IMG/VR virus record: IMGVR_UViG_3300025732_000046
Span: 1-58,581 of that record
Direction: 5' to 3' (one strand)
DNA: 58,581 bases
Source of the DNA: a virus
Part shown: piece after piece, positions 50,093-57,177 of the stretch
Layout: every line of letters starts with the position of its first letter
Position numbering within the stretch: position 1 is the first letter of the stretch
Notes under the pieces: generated by a model
The model's input: the letters and a program-made list of their open reading frames with translations, nothing else
Databases searched by the model: none
What the model was told of the DNA's origin: nothing
Translations under genes and position numbers: made by a program

Positions 50093-50841
50093 AGATTCAA
50101 TTCCGTTTTTGCAACAATATACTCTTTAACTAATCCTGAGCGAACGATATCCTCAATACCAAATTCAATAATATCAAACGAAGGCATTACACGAAGAATC
50201 TTCATAAAATCAATAATACCATTCTTTTCATTAGTTTTAATCAGATCACTTTGAGTAGCATCGCCACAGAACATAATTTTACTATGTTCACCAACGCGAG
50301 TGATAATTGAATCCAACTCATGGAAGTTAAGATTCTGGAATTCATCTACGATAATGATTGCATTGTCCAGAGTAGTTCCGCGAATAAAAGAAGTACTCCA
50401 AAAACTAATCGTACCTTGTAGTTTGAGGTTTCCATAGAGCATCTCAAAAGAAGCGTCGTCTGGCATTTGGAACATATACTTTACCATATTCTTATATGGA
50501 ATTTGGTAAAGGGATGATTTATCTTCGTGATCTCCTGGAAGGAATCCAATTTCACGGGTAGCAACAAGAGACCTTACGATATAGATCTTCTCATAAGGAG
50601 TTCTTTCATCAAGAACATCTTGTAGAGCATTATAGAGTGTGATAAAAGTTTTACCTGTTCCTGCCGCTCCATAGGCAACAATATTTTGACTTGATTCGTA
50701 TGCCTTATAGAGAAGTTTTTGATTTTCTGTGAGAGGTTCAATCTCTCTCATTAAATCAGCACTGATTGGTTTCTTACGCTTCATTTGTTTTGCAGTAAGT
50801 CCAACACCAATCGGTTGATCATTCGTTCTTTTTCTTGCCAT
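50089..50841 (-). CDS. phoH: PhoH-like ATPase
   Basis: 250 aa. Walker A GAAGTGKT near residue 60, IYIVRSLVATREIGFLPGD, and Walker B AIIIVDEFQN, followed by FCGDATQSDL, are characteristic of PhoH P-loop ATPases. PhoH is nearly universal in marine T4-like phages. Its role is unsettled (RNA or phosphate-stress related). Here it lies between thyX and the exonuclease. Confidence 0.95.
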   Translation of the reverse strand: MARKRTNDQPIGVGLTAKQMKRKKPISADLMREIEPLTENQKLLYKAYESSQNIVAYGAAGTGKTFITLYNALQDVLDERTPYEKIYIVRSLVATREIGFLPGDHEDKSSLYQIPYKNMVKYMFQMPDDASFEMLYGNLKLQGTISFWSTSFIRGTTLDNAIIIVDEFQNLNFHELDSIITRVGEHSKIMFCGDATQSDLIKTNEKNGIIDFMKILRVMPSFDIIEFGIEDIVRSGLVKEYIVAKTELNL

Positions 50842-50847
50842 ATGTGA

Positions 50848-51090
50848 TTAGATTTTTTTGACTTTTGAACCAGGCATCTTGGCAGCACGACCAAGAACAT
50901 CATTCCAACCAGGATTTTTGGAGATTAACTTATTCTGCCAATCTCCAACCTCTCCAGGAGTTGCACATCCTTCAGACCAATCCCTTTGCCACTCAGGATT
51001 GTCTTTATACCATTGCTGAATGTCATGAACGCTCATTTCAATGACTTTCTTTTCACCAGTTTCTTTGTGAACAATTGGGTAGATTGCCAA
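50848..51090 (-). CDS. Conserved T4-like small protein, 80 aa
   Basis: Starts MAIYPIVHKETGEKKVIEMS and ends WNDVLGRAAKMPGSKVKKI. The N-terminal strand pair (Y..VHKETGE...I.MS) and the G(F/W)NDVL ending resemble FmdB-like phage proteins, but the zinc-binding CxxC pairs are absent. It lies between phoH and thyX. Function unknown. Confidence 0.72.
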   Translation of the reverse strand: MAIYPIVHKETGEKKVIEMSVHDIQQWYKDNPEWQRDWSEGCATPGEVGDWQNKLISKNPGWNDVLGRAAKMPGSKVKKI

Positions 51091-51116
51091 TTTTATTCCT
51101 CCATTTTATATGAGAG

Positions 51117-51124
51117 TATTTATT
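51117..51124 (-). promoter_or_regulatory. Late promoter-like AATAAATA
   Basis: Minus-strand AATAAATA overlapping the stop codon of thyX, 27 bases upstream of the 80-aa gene. Motif only; a late boost of the phoH group would be possible. Confidence 0.3.
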
Positions 51125-51839
51125 CAATAGTGATTGAACGTGCATCAGAGCATTCTGGGCAATCTTCACGAGTCCAACCAAGAGCAGTAGAAACTGCGGG
51201 AAATTGACAAGTAAAAATACAACGAACTGCCTCAGCAATATCCATATGTTCCTTTTGTGTACCATGTCCAGCACGAAGATCAATGTAGTGAATCCAGGAC
51301 CTCACAGAACCCGTCATATAGAGGCGTGTAGGCGTCGCTAAGGGCAGTACGAACCTTGCACACTCCTTTGCTACTCCTTTCTCCAGAAGGCGATCATAGA
51401 CCCTCTGGGACTGCTCAAACAGAACACGGATATCTTCCAGTAGAGTAAGCCTCACATAATCAGGAAGATCATCAATTGAGTTCTGACGATTCTTAGTATC
51501 TTGACGACGAAGTTCAGGAAGAGGAATAGTTTGATTTAGAAGATTAGTATCAGCATACCGTTGAGAAAACTCCTGAAATGTAAATGACCTATGACGCAGT
51601 ATCTGAGCTGCAATACCTCTTGTCGTATTGATTTCTATAGTCATCGAAGCTTGTTCGAAAATACTCCAGTGCTGATGCTTAATGCAATATTTAAGGAGCC
51701 CATCAAAACTTTCATTGTCTTGATTTTTTGGATTAGAAACGCGGGCACAATACGCCATATGTTTTTCTGCATCTGGCGTAACCGACACCAGTTTTACTTC
51801 TGGTTTCATGAATTCAAATTCTTCAAACATGTCCTTCAC
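51120..51839 (-). CDS. thyX: Flavin-dependent thymidylate synthase ThyX
   Basis: 239 aa. The ThyX motif [14 protein letters not shown] (RHR-x7-S) is intact. [14 protein letters not shown] and [19 protein letters not shown] also belong to the family. It makes dTMP from dUMP using FAD and methylenetetrahydrofolate. The start is taken as GTG 51839 because it forms a GTGA overlap with the 83-aa gene and has GGAG 7 bases upstream. An ATG at 51830 is the alternative. Confidence 0.95.
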   Translation of the reverse strand: MKDMFEEFEFMKPEVKLVSVTPDAEKHMAYCARVSNPKNQDNESFDGLLKYCIKHQHWSIFEQASMTIEINTTRGIAAQILRHRSFTFQEFSQRYADTNLLNQTIPLPELRRQDTKNRQNSIDDLPDYVRLTLLEDIRVLFEQSQRVYDRLLEKGVAKECARFVLPLATPTRLYMTGSVRSWIHYIDLRAGHGTQKEHMDIAEAVRCIFTCQFPAVSTALGWTREDCPECSDARSITIE

Positions 51840-52087
51840 AATTCATCTCCACTATTTTTATTTGAAACTTTATAATTTTTATTTGCTTTTATGATTTCGA
51901 ATAAATCGTCATCAAAATCATCATTCTCTCCATCATAAAACACTTCATCATAATCATCAATATAAGGAGCAACCTCTTCATATTGTGGTTTATATGAATC
52001 TACATCAGAATATACTTCTGACTTTAAACAATCCACAAGGGACTCAAGGTTTCTAATGATTAACTTAAGCTTTTCTTTATCCATCAT
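51836..52087 (-). CDS. Small acidic protein, 83 aa
   Basis: [20 protein letters not shown] begins a helix. The middle and end are very acidic ([22 protein letters not shown]). It is the first gene of the thyX transcript, directly after the promoter at 52108-52136, and overlaps thyX by 4 bases. No family is recognised. Confidence 0.72.
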   Translation of the reverse strand: MMDKEKLKLIIRNLESLVDCLKSEVYSDVDSYKPQYEEVAPYIDDYDEVFYDGENDDFDDDLFEIIKANKNYKVSNKNSGDEL

Positions 52088-52107
52088 GATTAACCCTCAC
52101 AAAGGTA

Positions 52108-52136
52108 ATTATACATAAAAAAAGAGAGGGAGTCAA
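52108..52136 (-). promoter_or_regulatory. Sigma70-type promoter interleaved with a terminator
   Basis: TTGACT (52136-52131), 17-base spacer, TATAAT (52113-52108) on the minus strand. The -35 box spans the loop of the terminator at 52116-52146 and the last stem base, and the spacer contains that terminator's T-tract. It would drive the 83-aa gene, thyX and phoH. Confidence 0.7.
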
Positions 52137-52146
52137 GTCCCTCTCT
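52116..52146 (-). terminator. Rho-independent terminator of the riboswitch unit
   Basis: AGAGAGGGA pairs with TCCCTCTCT (9 bp, 52123-52131 with 52138-52146) around a 6-base loop, followed by seven T on the minus strand. It lies just past the stop of the 33-aa gene (52153). Confidence 0.88.
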
Positions 52147-52152
52147 TAATTA

Positions 52153-52254
52153 TCAAGCAACTTGGGGTTGCTTTGCCATATTCAGTTGTGCGTCTTTAAG
52201 AAGTTGTTCCTTCTTTGCTTTTTTCTTAAGATAACGAACGAAGTAAGTGTTCAT
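52153..52254 (-). CDS. Small basic peptide, 33 aa
   Basis: Reads MNTYFVRYLKKKAKKEQLLK and ends MAKQPQVA. A strong ribosome site (GGAGG) lies 7 bases ahead, inside the end of the 45-aa gene, with which it overlaps by ATGA. Second gene of a riboswitch-controlled unit closed by a terminator. Function unknown. Confidence 0.75.
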   Translation of the reverse strand: MNTYFVRYLKKKAKKEQLLKDAQLNMAKQPQVA

Positions 52255-52388
52255 TTGTGCCCCTCCTTTACAAACTTAACACCACGATAGGTTTCGTTGT
52301 ATTGTTGGGGTTGTTGCATCATTTGCTGTTGATATGCAATACGCTTTTGCGTATCATACTCAACACCGCGATATACTACTTTAGACAT
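52251..52388 (-). CDS. Small DUF4278-like peptide, 45 aa, riboswitch-controlled
   Basis: Reads MSKVVYRGVEYDTQKRIAYQ then a Gln-rich stretch and ETYRGVKFVKEGHK. The (V)YRG(V).(Y/F) strands resemble the DUF4278 peptides found after glutamine-riboswitch 'Downstream-peptide' RNAs in cyanobacteria. GGAG lies 8 bases ahead of the ATG. Its leader (52389-52523) holds the riboswitch. It may relate to nitrogen control; the molecular role is unknown. Confidence 0.8.
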   Translation of the reverse strand: MSKVVYRGVEYDTQKRIAYQQQMMQQPQQYNETYRGVKFVKEGHK

Positions 52389-52420
52389 TAGGTTTTCTCC
52401 TTAGTTTTTTAGGTTAAAGA

Positions 52421-52517
52421 GCGTTCCTTCAGTCGGCGTTTGCGTTCGCTATTTGCGAATAGCGAATGAACGATCCGTTCCGCGTCGGCTTACTTCCGTC
52501 CCATATGGGATGAACGT
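52421..52517 (-). ncRNA. Glutamine riboswitch (Downstream-peptide / glnA type)
   Basis: Minus strand: CGTTCA, a small hairpin TCCC-ATAT-GGGA, the conserved CGGAAGTAAGC, a long variable stem-loop (TTCGCTATT/AATAGCGAA at 52445-52466), and finally CTGAAGGAACGC. The terminal helix CGTTC/GAACG and the conserved CGGAAGUA..C and GAAGGAACG blocks are those I recall for the glnA/Downstream-peptide glutamine aptamers. It starts at the predicted transcript start and precedes a short peptide gene, the usual context. One conserved G reads A here (AAGTAAG rather than AAGTAGG). Confidence 0.82.
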
Positions 52518-52523
52518 AGGATC

Positions 52524-52552
52524 ATTATAGACCCGTTGGTTTATATATGCAA
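52524..52552 (-). promoter_or_regulatory. Sigma70-type promoter of the riboswitch unit
   Basis: TTGCAT (52552-52547), 17-base spacer, TATAAT (52529-52524) on the minus strand. The expected start point near 52517 coincides with the first base of the riboswitch. Confidence 0.75.
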
Positions 52553-52570
52553 CTAACTTTGTAACATTTG

Positions 52571-52897
52571 TTACCGTTCTATATAACTTAAAGTATGATT
52601 GGTAGCATATAACTGCTGAATGATTATATCGCAACCAATCTTAGGGTTACAATCTCCGCAGGTATAAACATCCACTGCTGCTTTACCTTCCTCTGGCCAA
52701 GTATGGATGCTGATATGACTTTCAGACAACAAGCAAATCACAGTGACTCCCTGAGGAGTAAACTTTTTTGAGATGGTCTGAACTACAGTTGCACCACTTG
52801 CCGATGCAGCGTTCTCTAATAGGTCTATAAGACAACGCTCGTCGTCCAAAAGGACAAACGAGCATCCATACAAGTTAAGTAGATAATGCTTCCCCAT
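52571..52897 (-). CDS. speD: S-adenosylmethionine decarboxylase proenzyme SpeD
   Basis: 108 aa. LLSESHISIHTWPEEGKAAV holds the Glu-Ser self-cleavage site that yields the pyruvoyl group and the catalytic His, and VDVYTCGDCNP holds the catalytic Cys. The length fits the short prokaryotic class. It supplies decarboxylated SAM for polyamine synthesis, a known cyanophage auxiliary function. It lies 1 base after the 70-aa gene. Confidence 0.95.
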   Translation of the reverse strand: MGKHYLLNLYGCSFVLLDDERCLIDLLENAASASGATVVQTISKKFTPQGVTVICLLSESHISIHTWPEEGKAAVDVYTCGDCNPKIGCDIIIQQLYATNHTLSYIER

Positions 52898-52898
52898 T

Positions 52899-53111
52899 TT
52901 ACAGTGGATTTTCCTCCGCTTCCTTAATCAATGAACTTACAATCTCTTCTGTTCCGTCCATTGTTTTGATAGCGTACAGAGATGATTTTTGATATTTTTT
53001 AATTTTTTTATATTGTTTCAAAACAATATCAATATTGTCTAGATCTATGGTAATGTTTGCATCTTTACCAACTCTATTTTCTTTTCCTTGTCCCCCAAAT
53101 CCTGCGCTCAT
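52899..53111 (-). CDS. Small hypothetical protein, 70 aa
   Basis: The ATG at 53111 (MSAGFGGQGKENRVGKDANI) is chosen because it overlaps the upstream TGA by ATGA. A basic central helix (LKQYKKIKKYQKSS) precedes an acidic end. No family is recognised. Confidence 0.7.
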   Translation of the reverse strand: MSAGFGGQGKENRVGKDANITIDLDNIDIVLKQYKKIKKYQKSSLYAIKTMDGTEEIVSSLIKEAEENPL

Positions 53112-53413
53112 TTCCTTTTCTTTTTTTCTGGTTTCTGATATCCCCATAGTTTTGGGTTAGTTCTTCCGTATCCAAAATCAATTTTTTGAACTGATCCTGG
53201 ACCAAACCTATCATAATACATATCAAAAATACGAACTCTAGATCCTCTCACAAGATCAATGTGAGTTTCTCCATCTATATTATACCAAATTAAATAAGCA
53301 TCATTTGGAAAAGATTTATCTTTTGCCTTTTCAAGTAAAGTTTTTTCTAAAAGAACTTCGCAACCATATTCATGAGGCAGAACTTTTTTTTCCTTTTTTG
53401 AAGATTCTGCCAT
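53108..53413 (-). CDS. Conserved cyanophage protein, 101 aa
   Basis: The ATG at 53413 (MAESSKKEKKVLPHEYGCEV) follows AAGGAG at good spacing. A coupled alternative start is ATG 53443, which overlaps the upstream stop. The body (YGCEVLLEKTLLEKAKDKSF; DAYLIWYNIDGETHIDLVRG; FGPGSVQKIDFGYGRTNPKLWGY) is a compact beta-containing protein I recognise only as a cyanophage hypothetical. The end is Lys-rich. Confidence 0.7.
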   Translation of the reverse strand: MAESSKKEKKVLPHEYGCEVLLEKTLLEKAKDKSFPNDAYLIWYNIDGETHIDLVRGSRVRIFDMYYDRFGPGSVQKIDFGYGRTNPKLWGYQKPEKKKRK

Positions 53414-53439
53414 TGTTTTTTTCTCCTTTACAGATACTG

Positions 53440-54015
53440 TCATGAACGACCACCCCATTGAATATCTGGGTATGCTTCACTTACAATTTCTTTAGTGATT
53501 TTATATTTAGTGCTAAGTTTTTTATCTTTAACAAGGCAGAGAATCTCTGCTTCAAGAGGATGAAGTCCTTGAAGGATATTAATAAACATGGTTTCTCTAC
53601 GAAGAGAACTCAAACCATCATTACCACCTTTTACAAAATTATAAAACATATGATATTCTTTGCGAATAGATGATCTCCCTTGGTCCATAGATCCAAGAGA
53701 ATTAGAGTTTAACTCTTCCATTTTCAAAACTGCATCATCAATCTTATTGCTTAAAGTTCCACTATAAGATGTCTGTTCCCCAGTACTAGCGTATGGAACA
53801 TCCCCTTGAGGTAAAAGTGAAATTATAGAATCATCAAAATTCCAAATAAGAATTGTTTTTAAAGAAGGATCTTCATAATTTTGAAGAACTTCTACCTTTT
53901 TTGCATTTGTTCTTTGTTTTGAAGCTAGATTCAAAACTTCAAATATGAAAGGATTTGTTGGAAGATCCTCAATTGTCGATTCGGTCTTCTTCTTCGTCTT
54001 CGTCGTCGTAGTCAT
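53440..54015 (-). CDS. DUF6433-like conserved protein
   Basis: 191 aa from ATG 54015 (MTTTTKTKKK); an upstream in-frame TTG is less likely. TNPFIFEVLNLASKQRTNAKKVEVLQNYEDPSLKTILIWNFD, read in two parts, and LHPLEAEILCLVKDKKLSTKYKITKEIVSEAYPDI fit the conserved T4-like family DUF6433, of unknown function. The first 16 codons overlap, in another frame, the acidic tail of the membrane protein at 53969-54211. Confidence 0.75.
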   Translation of the reverse strand: MTTTTKTKKKTESTIEDLPTNPFIFEVLNLASKQRTNAKKVEVLQNYEDPSLKTILIWNFDDSIISLLPQGDVPYASTGEQTSYSGTLSNKIDDAVLKMEELNSNSLGSMDQGRSSIRKEYHMFYNFVKGGNDGLSSLRRETMFINILQGLHPLEAEILCLVKDKKLSTKYKITKEIVSEAYPDIQWGGRS

Positions 54016-54211
54016 AATCGGTATTTTCAAATCGTACAGATACTATTTCGTCAGGTATCACCTGCCCATTTTCATCAAAGAACTCTGGATGCAAATATGG
54101 AGGTCTTGACTCTAACAAATGCCTATAAGTTAACCAACCTATTATACCTCCTGTCATAAAAAAGAGCAACGTGAACATTACAGTGAATGTAATTACATAT
54201 GCTGTTTCCAT
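53969..54211 (-). CDS. Small membrane protein with acidic C-terminal tail
   Basis: 80 aa. One N-terminal membrane segment (YVITFTVMFTLLFFMTGGII) is followed by a soluble part and a strongly acidic end (DYDYDDEDEEEDRIDN). No known family. The acidic tail is encoded in a segment that also encodes, in another frame, the Thr/Lys-rich N-terminus of the next gene. Confidence 0.72.
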   Translation of the reverse strand: METAYVITFTVMFTLLFFMTGGIIGWLTYRHLLESRPPYLHPEFFDENGQVIPDEIVSVRFENTDYDYDDEDEEEDRIDN

Positions 54212-54229
54212 TTGTTTTCTCCAGAGAGT

Positions 54230-54427
54230 TTATTTTTTCCTAATATCAAAGTGAAATTCTATAAAGAAGTGAAACTCTCTACGGAAAAGAGAGATCATTT
54301 TACCAAACTTCACTTGAAAAGTTTTTGGTTTTTCTGATCTTCCCCTCCTATTTCTAAGTAATAATTCAACGCCTCTATTAATTTGAGGTTCTGATTTATT
54401 TAGTTTTGCTTCCTGGTCGCCTGTCAT
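54230..54427 (-). CDS. Small basic hypothetical protein, 65 aa
   Basis: MTGDQEAKLNKSEPQINRGV, then an Arg-rich segment (LLLRNRRGRSEKPK) and a C-terminal half rich in Phe and His (REFHFFIEFHFDIRKK). A GGGAG ribosome site precedes the ATG. No family is recognised. Confidence 0.65.
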   Translation of the reverse strand: MTGDQEAKLNKSEPQINRGVELLLRNRRGRSEKPKTFQVKFGKMISLFRREFHFFIEFHFDIRKK

Positions 54428-54446
54428 ATTTACTCCCAGGAACTTA

Positions 54447-54683
54447 TCAAACTATATTATTTTCTTTAAGATATTGAACAGTGTCAGAACATCCACCAAT
54501 ATGTTTGTCATCAACTATTACTTGAGGAAATGTTGATCCTTTCCCAAATTCTGCATAAAACTCATCACGGGTAAACTCATGATTTAATTTATAAACTACA
54601 TATTGAAGTTTTGCTAACTCCAATACTTGTTGAACCTTTGTGCAATAAGGGCATCCTTCTTTTGAATAAACTGTAAACTTCAT
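54447..54683 (-). CDS. Glutaredoxin
   Basis: 78 aa. The active site CPYC is at residues 11-14, with the cis-Pro motif STFPQVIVDD and the GG.(S/D)D glutathione-binding segment (IGGCSDTVQYL). This is a dithiol glutaredoxin, probably supplying electrons to ribonucleotide reductase or other phage redox enzymes. Confidence 0.93.
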   Translation of the reverse strand: MKFTVYSKEGCPYCTKVQQVLELAKLQYVVYKLNHEFTRDEFYAEFGKGSTFPQVIVDDKHIGGCSDTVQYLKENNIV

Positions 54684-54703
54684 ATTTTTTATAAAACTGA
54701 AAA

Positions 54704-55033
54704 TTATTTAGTATTAAGTGGGATCCTTTTATCTTCTTTAAGTTTTAATGGCCCACCATCTAAAAGTTGTTCTTTTCTTGGAGCACAACCATTTTCCTTT
54801 ATATTTGAAACTGCAATATTCGAAGTAGGAAGTTGTTTTGGAATTTTAATATCAACTACAGGTCCCATCAAAAATTTATTACGAGTATAAGATCTGTTTT
54901 GTGGATCAAAAGATACCATTGCAAGAGCATCTTCTTCTAATCCACAATCAACAATTTTTCTGCCCGTTTTAGTTTCAATTACTGAAAAATATTCTTCATT
55001 ATATTTTTTCATTTTTAGAAGTCTTTTGCTCAT
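54704..55033 (-). CDS. Conserved hypothetical protein, 109 aa
   Basis: From ATG 55033 (MSKRLLKMKKYNEEYFSVIE). ATG 55012 (MKKYNEEYF) is an alternative that reduces overlap with the small upstream gene. TGRKIVDCGLEEDALAMVSFDPQNRSY suggests a small alpha/beta protein. The C-terminal half is extended and Pro/Lys-rich. No named family. Confidence 0.68.
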   Translation of the reverse strand: MSKRLLKMKKYNEEYFSVIETKTGRKIVDCGLEEDALAMVSFDPQNRSYTRNKFLMGPVVDIKIPKQLPTSNIAVSNIKENGCAPRKEQLLDGGPLKLKEDKRIPLNTK

Positions 55034-55121
55034 TATATGACTTATGGGGTTTCCTGTAAAGTCCAGGCCAAGTGTCTCTAATTATTTCAGCAAGTTTATA
55101 AGGTGTTGTTGATGTAATCAT
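54999..55121 (-). CDS. Small peptide coupled to gnd, 40 aa
   Basis: Reads MITSTTPYKLAEIIRDTWPG and ends NEQKTSKNEKI. Its ATG overlaps the gnd stop by ATGA, which supports translation. The 3' end overlaps the next gene by up to 35 bases. Function unknown. Confidence 0.55.
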   Translation of the reverse strand: MITSTTPYKLAEIIRDTWPGLYRKPHKSYNEQKTSKNEKI

Positions 55122-56161
55122 CTAACGTGGTGTCCTCCAAACATATATCTCATACCATTCAGAATCTTGGCTGCGAAAGTGCCCAGATTGCGTGAATTAA
55201 ATCTTTCATAAAGAGCAGTTGTGATGACAGGAGCGGGAACCCCCAGATCCACAGCAGCATTAACCGTCCACCTACCTTCACCACTATCGGATACCCCTCC
55301 AGAGAAGTTAGAAAGATGTGGGCTGCGGCGCAACACATCAGCAGTAAGATCAAGTAACCAGCTACCAACAACGCTACCACGACGCCATAACTCAGCAACT
55401 TCAGCAACGTCAATATCATAGCAGTAGGATTCTGGGTCTGCCATAGGGGCAACCTCTGCGTCTCCTTCTCTGACATACTGTGCTCCGTTGTTGGCATTCT
55501 TGAGAATGTTAAATCCTTCTGCATATGCCTGCATCATACCATATTCAATGCCATTATGCACCATCTTCACAAAATGTCCAGCACCAGGAGGGCCACAGTG
55601 CAACCAACCGTGCTCTGCTGAAGTTACAGATGAGTCAAACTCAGTCCTCTCGGCAGCGTGTACTCCTGGAGCGAGGGCATTAAAAATGCTTTTACAAGTG
55701 GCGACTGCAGTATCTCCACCGCCAACCATAAGACAGTATCCACGATCCAGACCATAAACACCACCGCTAGTACCACAATCAATATATTGGATACCAAACT
55801 TTGCCAAACGTTCTGCTCTCTTCCGACTGTCTTTAAAATTGCTATTGCCATGATCAATAATAATATCTCCTTCACCACAAAATCGTAGTAACTCATTGAT
55901 TGTCTCCTCTACGTTTTCTGCTGGAACAACCATCATAAAAATACCTGGCCCATATTTGTCAGCAACTCCACTTTGTTTATGCTTTACTACTTGAACAAGG
56001 CTTTGTATAGAAGTTGTAATACCATTAACATACCCGTTTTCGTATGCTTCGTTTGCCTTTTCATAGTTTCTCCTGTAACCCCAGACTTCAATACCTGCCC
56101 TCATCATACGACGGGACATTCCTTCACCCATTCGTCCCAGTCCAATTAAACCTACTCTCAT
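55118..56161 (-). CDS. gnd: 6-phosphogluconate dehydrogenase, decarboxylating
   Basis: 347 aa. The Rossmann start MRVGLIGLGRMGEGM, IDHGNSNFKDS, DCGTSGGVYGLDRGYCLMVGG and GHFVKMVHNGIEYGMMQA (catalytic Lys and substrate-binding residues) are diagnostic. The length fits the short form rather than the ~470-aa form. It produces NADPH and ribulose-5-phosphate in the oxidative pentose phosphate pathway. With talC it forms the usual cyanophage carbon-redirecting set. Confidence 0.95.
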   Translation of the reverse strand: MRVGLIGLGRMGEGMSRRMMRAGIEVWGYRRNYEKANEAYENGYVNGITTSIQSLVQVVKHKQSGVADKYGPGIFMMVVPAENVEETINELLRFCGEGDIIIDHGNSNFKDSRKRAERLAKFGIQYIDCGTSGGVYGLDRGYCLMVGGGDTAVATCKSIFNALAPGVHAAERTEFDSSVTSAEHGWLHCGPPGAGHFVKMVHNGIEYGMMQAYAEGFNILKNANNGAQYVREGDAEVAPMADPESYCYDIDVAEVAELWRRGSVVGSWLLDLTADVLRRSPHLSNFSGGVSDSGEGRWTVNAAVDLGVPAPVITTALYERFNSRNLGTFAAKILNGMRYMFGGHHVR

Positions 56162-56164
56162 ACT

Positions 56165-56368
56165 TTACTCCCACTCTTCGTAAACTTTTCTGAAATAAGT
56201 ATCAACTTTATTTAAATCATCTAAATGAATATCACAAGTATAGTTATGATCATCGCACCATTGAAGTGCAATTTCGTGAAATTTTTGTTCTATTTTAGTC
56301 CTTTCAACTCCATAAGATCTTGCGAATGAAGACATTATGAAGTTCCAGCACTGATGTTCTTCTTTCAT
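56165..56368 (-). CDS. Small hypothetical protein between talC and gnd, 67 aa
   Basis: MKEEHQCWNFIMSSFARSYG... is a helical, Cys- and Trp-containing protein that ends KVDTYFRKVYEEWE. The ATG overlaps the talC stop (ATGA), and gnd follows 3 bases after its end. No family is recognised. Confidence 0.7.
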   Translation of the reverse strand: MKEEHQCWNFIMSSFARSYGVERTKIEQKFHEIALQWCDDHNYTCDIHLDDLNKVDTYFRKVYEEWE

Positions 56369-57024
56369 TCTTTATTCTTAAGAACTTCTTCCCAGTCCTT
56401 CTGGAATAAATCAAGACCCTTTTCGGTCATAATGTTCTTATACATTCCCCAGAATACTGTAGGTGGAATAGTAACAACATCAGCACCAGCAAGAGCAGAT
56501 TGTTCTACTTGCCTCACATCACGAATAGATGCTGCGAGAATTTGAGTATATGAACGAGATTGATTGAATGCGCTACGAATATTTTTAATCAGTTCAATAC
56601 CATCCACAGAGTTATCCATCCAACGTCCAACAAATGGCGAGATATATGTTGCTCCTGCTTTTGATGCAAGTATTGCCTGTGCAACAGAAAATACCAAAGT
56701 TACATTGGTTTGAATTCCTTGTCCAGAAAGAAACTTACAAGCCTTTAGTCCTTCTACAGTACAAGGAACTTTGATTGTAACTGATGGTGCAATTGAATAA
56801 TACTTTTGTGCTTGTGAAAGCATTTCTTCTGCATCATCCGCAACAACCTCTGCAGAAATACTTGTCAAATCTGGAAATACATGTGATATATTTTCAATAA
56901 CTTCTTTTAATTGCCTTCCACTTTTAAGAATCAAAGTGGGATTTGTAGTGACTCCATCCAATAGTCCAGTATCATATGCTGGACCAATCATATCAACATC
57001 TGCTGTGTCTAAAAAGATCTTCAT
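56365..57024 (-). CDS. talC: Transaldolase (TalC type)
   Basis: About 219 aa from ATG 57024 (MKIFLDTADVD), which is the usual TalC start. An upstream ATG at 57042 adds MSSFSF. FLDTAD supplies the catalytic Asp, TTNPTL and VTIKVPCT (Schiff-base Lys) are conserved, and ATYISPFVGR is typical. It acts in the pentose phosphate pathway together with gnd. A promoter with an ATGACA -35 and TATAAT lies directly upstream. Confidence 0.95.
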   Translation of the reverse strand: MKIFLDTADVDMIGPAYDTGLLDGVTTNPTLILKSGRQLKEVIENISHVFPDLTSISAEVVADDAEEMLSQAQKYYSIAPSVTIKVPCTVEGLKACKFLSGQGIQTNVTLVFSVAQAILASKAGATYISPFVGRWMDNSVDGIELIKNIRSAFNQSRSYTQILAASIRDVRQVEQSALAGADVVTIPPTVFWGMYKNIMTEKGLDLFQKDWEEVLKNKE

Positions 57025-57030
57025 AAAAGA

Positions 57031-57075
57031 AAAAGAACTCATAAGTAATTATACGGAGTTCTTTTTTACTGTCAT
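57031..57075 (-). promoter_or_regulatory. talC promoter inside an inverted repeat/terminator-like hairpin
   Basis: ATGACA (57075-57070), 16-base spacer, TATAAT (57053-57048) on the minus strand. The TATAAT lies in the loop of a stem formed by AAAAGAACTC and GAGTTCTTTT (57056-57065 and 57031-57040), whose 3' arm runs into a T-rich tract. The hairpin may end transcription of the small upstream genes while the promoter restarts for talC. Confidence 0.55.
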
Positions 57076-57098
57076 CAAAATGTTATGGATTGAACATA

Positions 57099-57173
57099 TT
57101 AAAAGTCTTGAGTAAGGGACATTACAAACATAAAAACTCCAAAGAGTATGAAGACTGTAAGAATGAAGAACAT
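57099..57173 (-). CDS. Tiny membrane peptide, 24 aa
   Basis: ATG 57173: MFFILTVFILFGVFMFVMSL then TQDF and TAA. It is a single hydrophobic helix. It follows the 39-aa membrane peptide by 4 bases. No ribosome site is obvious, so this call is tentative. Confidence 0.4.
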   Translation of the reverse strand: MFFILTVFILFGVFMFVMSLTQDF

Positions 57174-57177
57174 ATGC

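Noticed and set aside
52449-52634. Minus-strand open frame of 61 codons spanning the end of speD and the leader
   Set aside because: It covers the promoter and riboswitch of the small-peptide unit, which explain the conserved sequence better. Its start lies inside speD in another frame.
55159-55524. 121-codon minus-strand frame inside gnd
   Set aside because: It lies wholly inside the well-identified gnd gene in another frame, as do the other long frames there.
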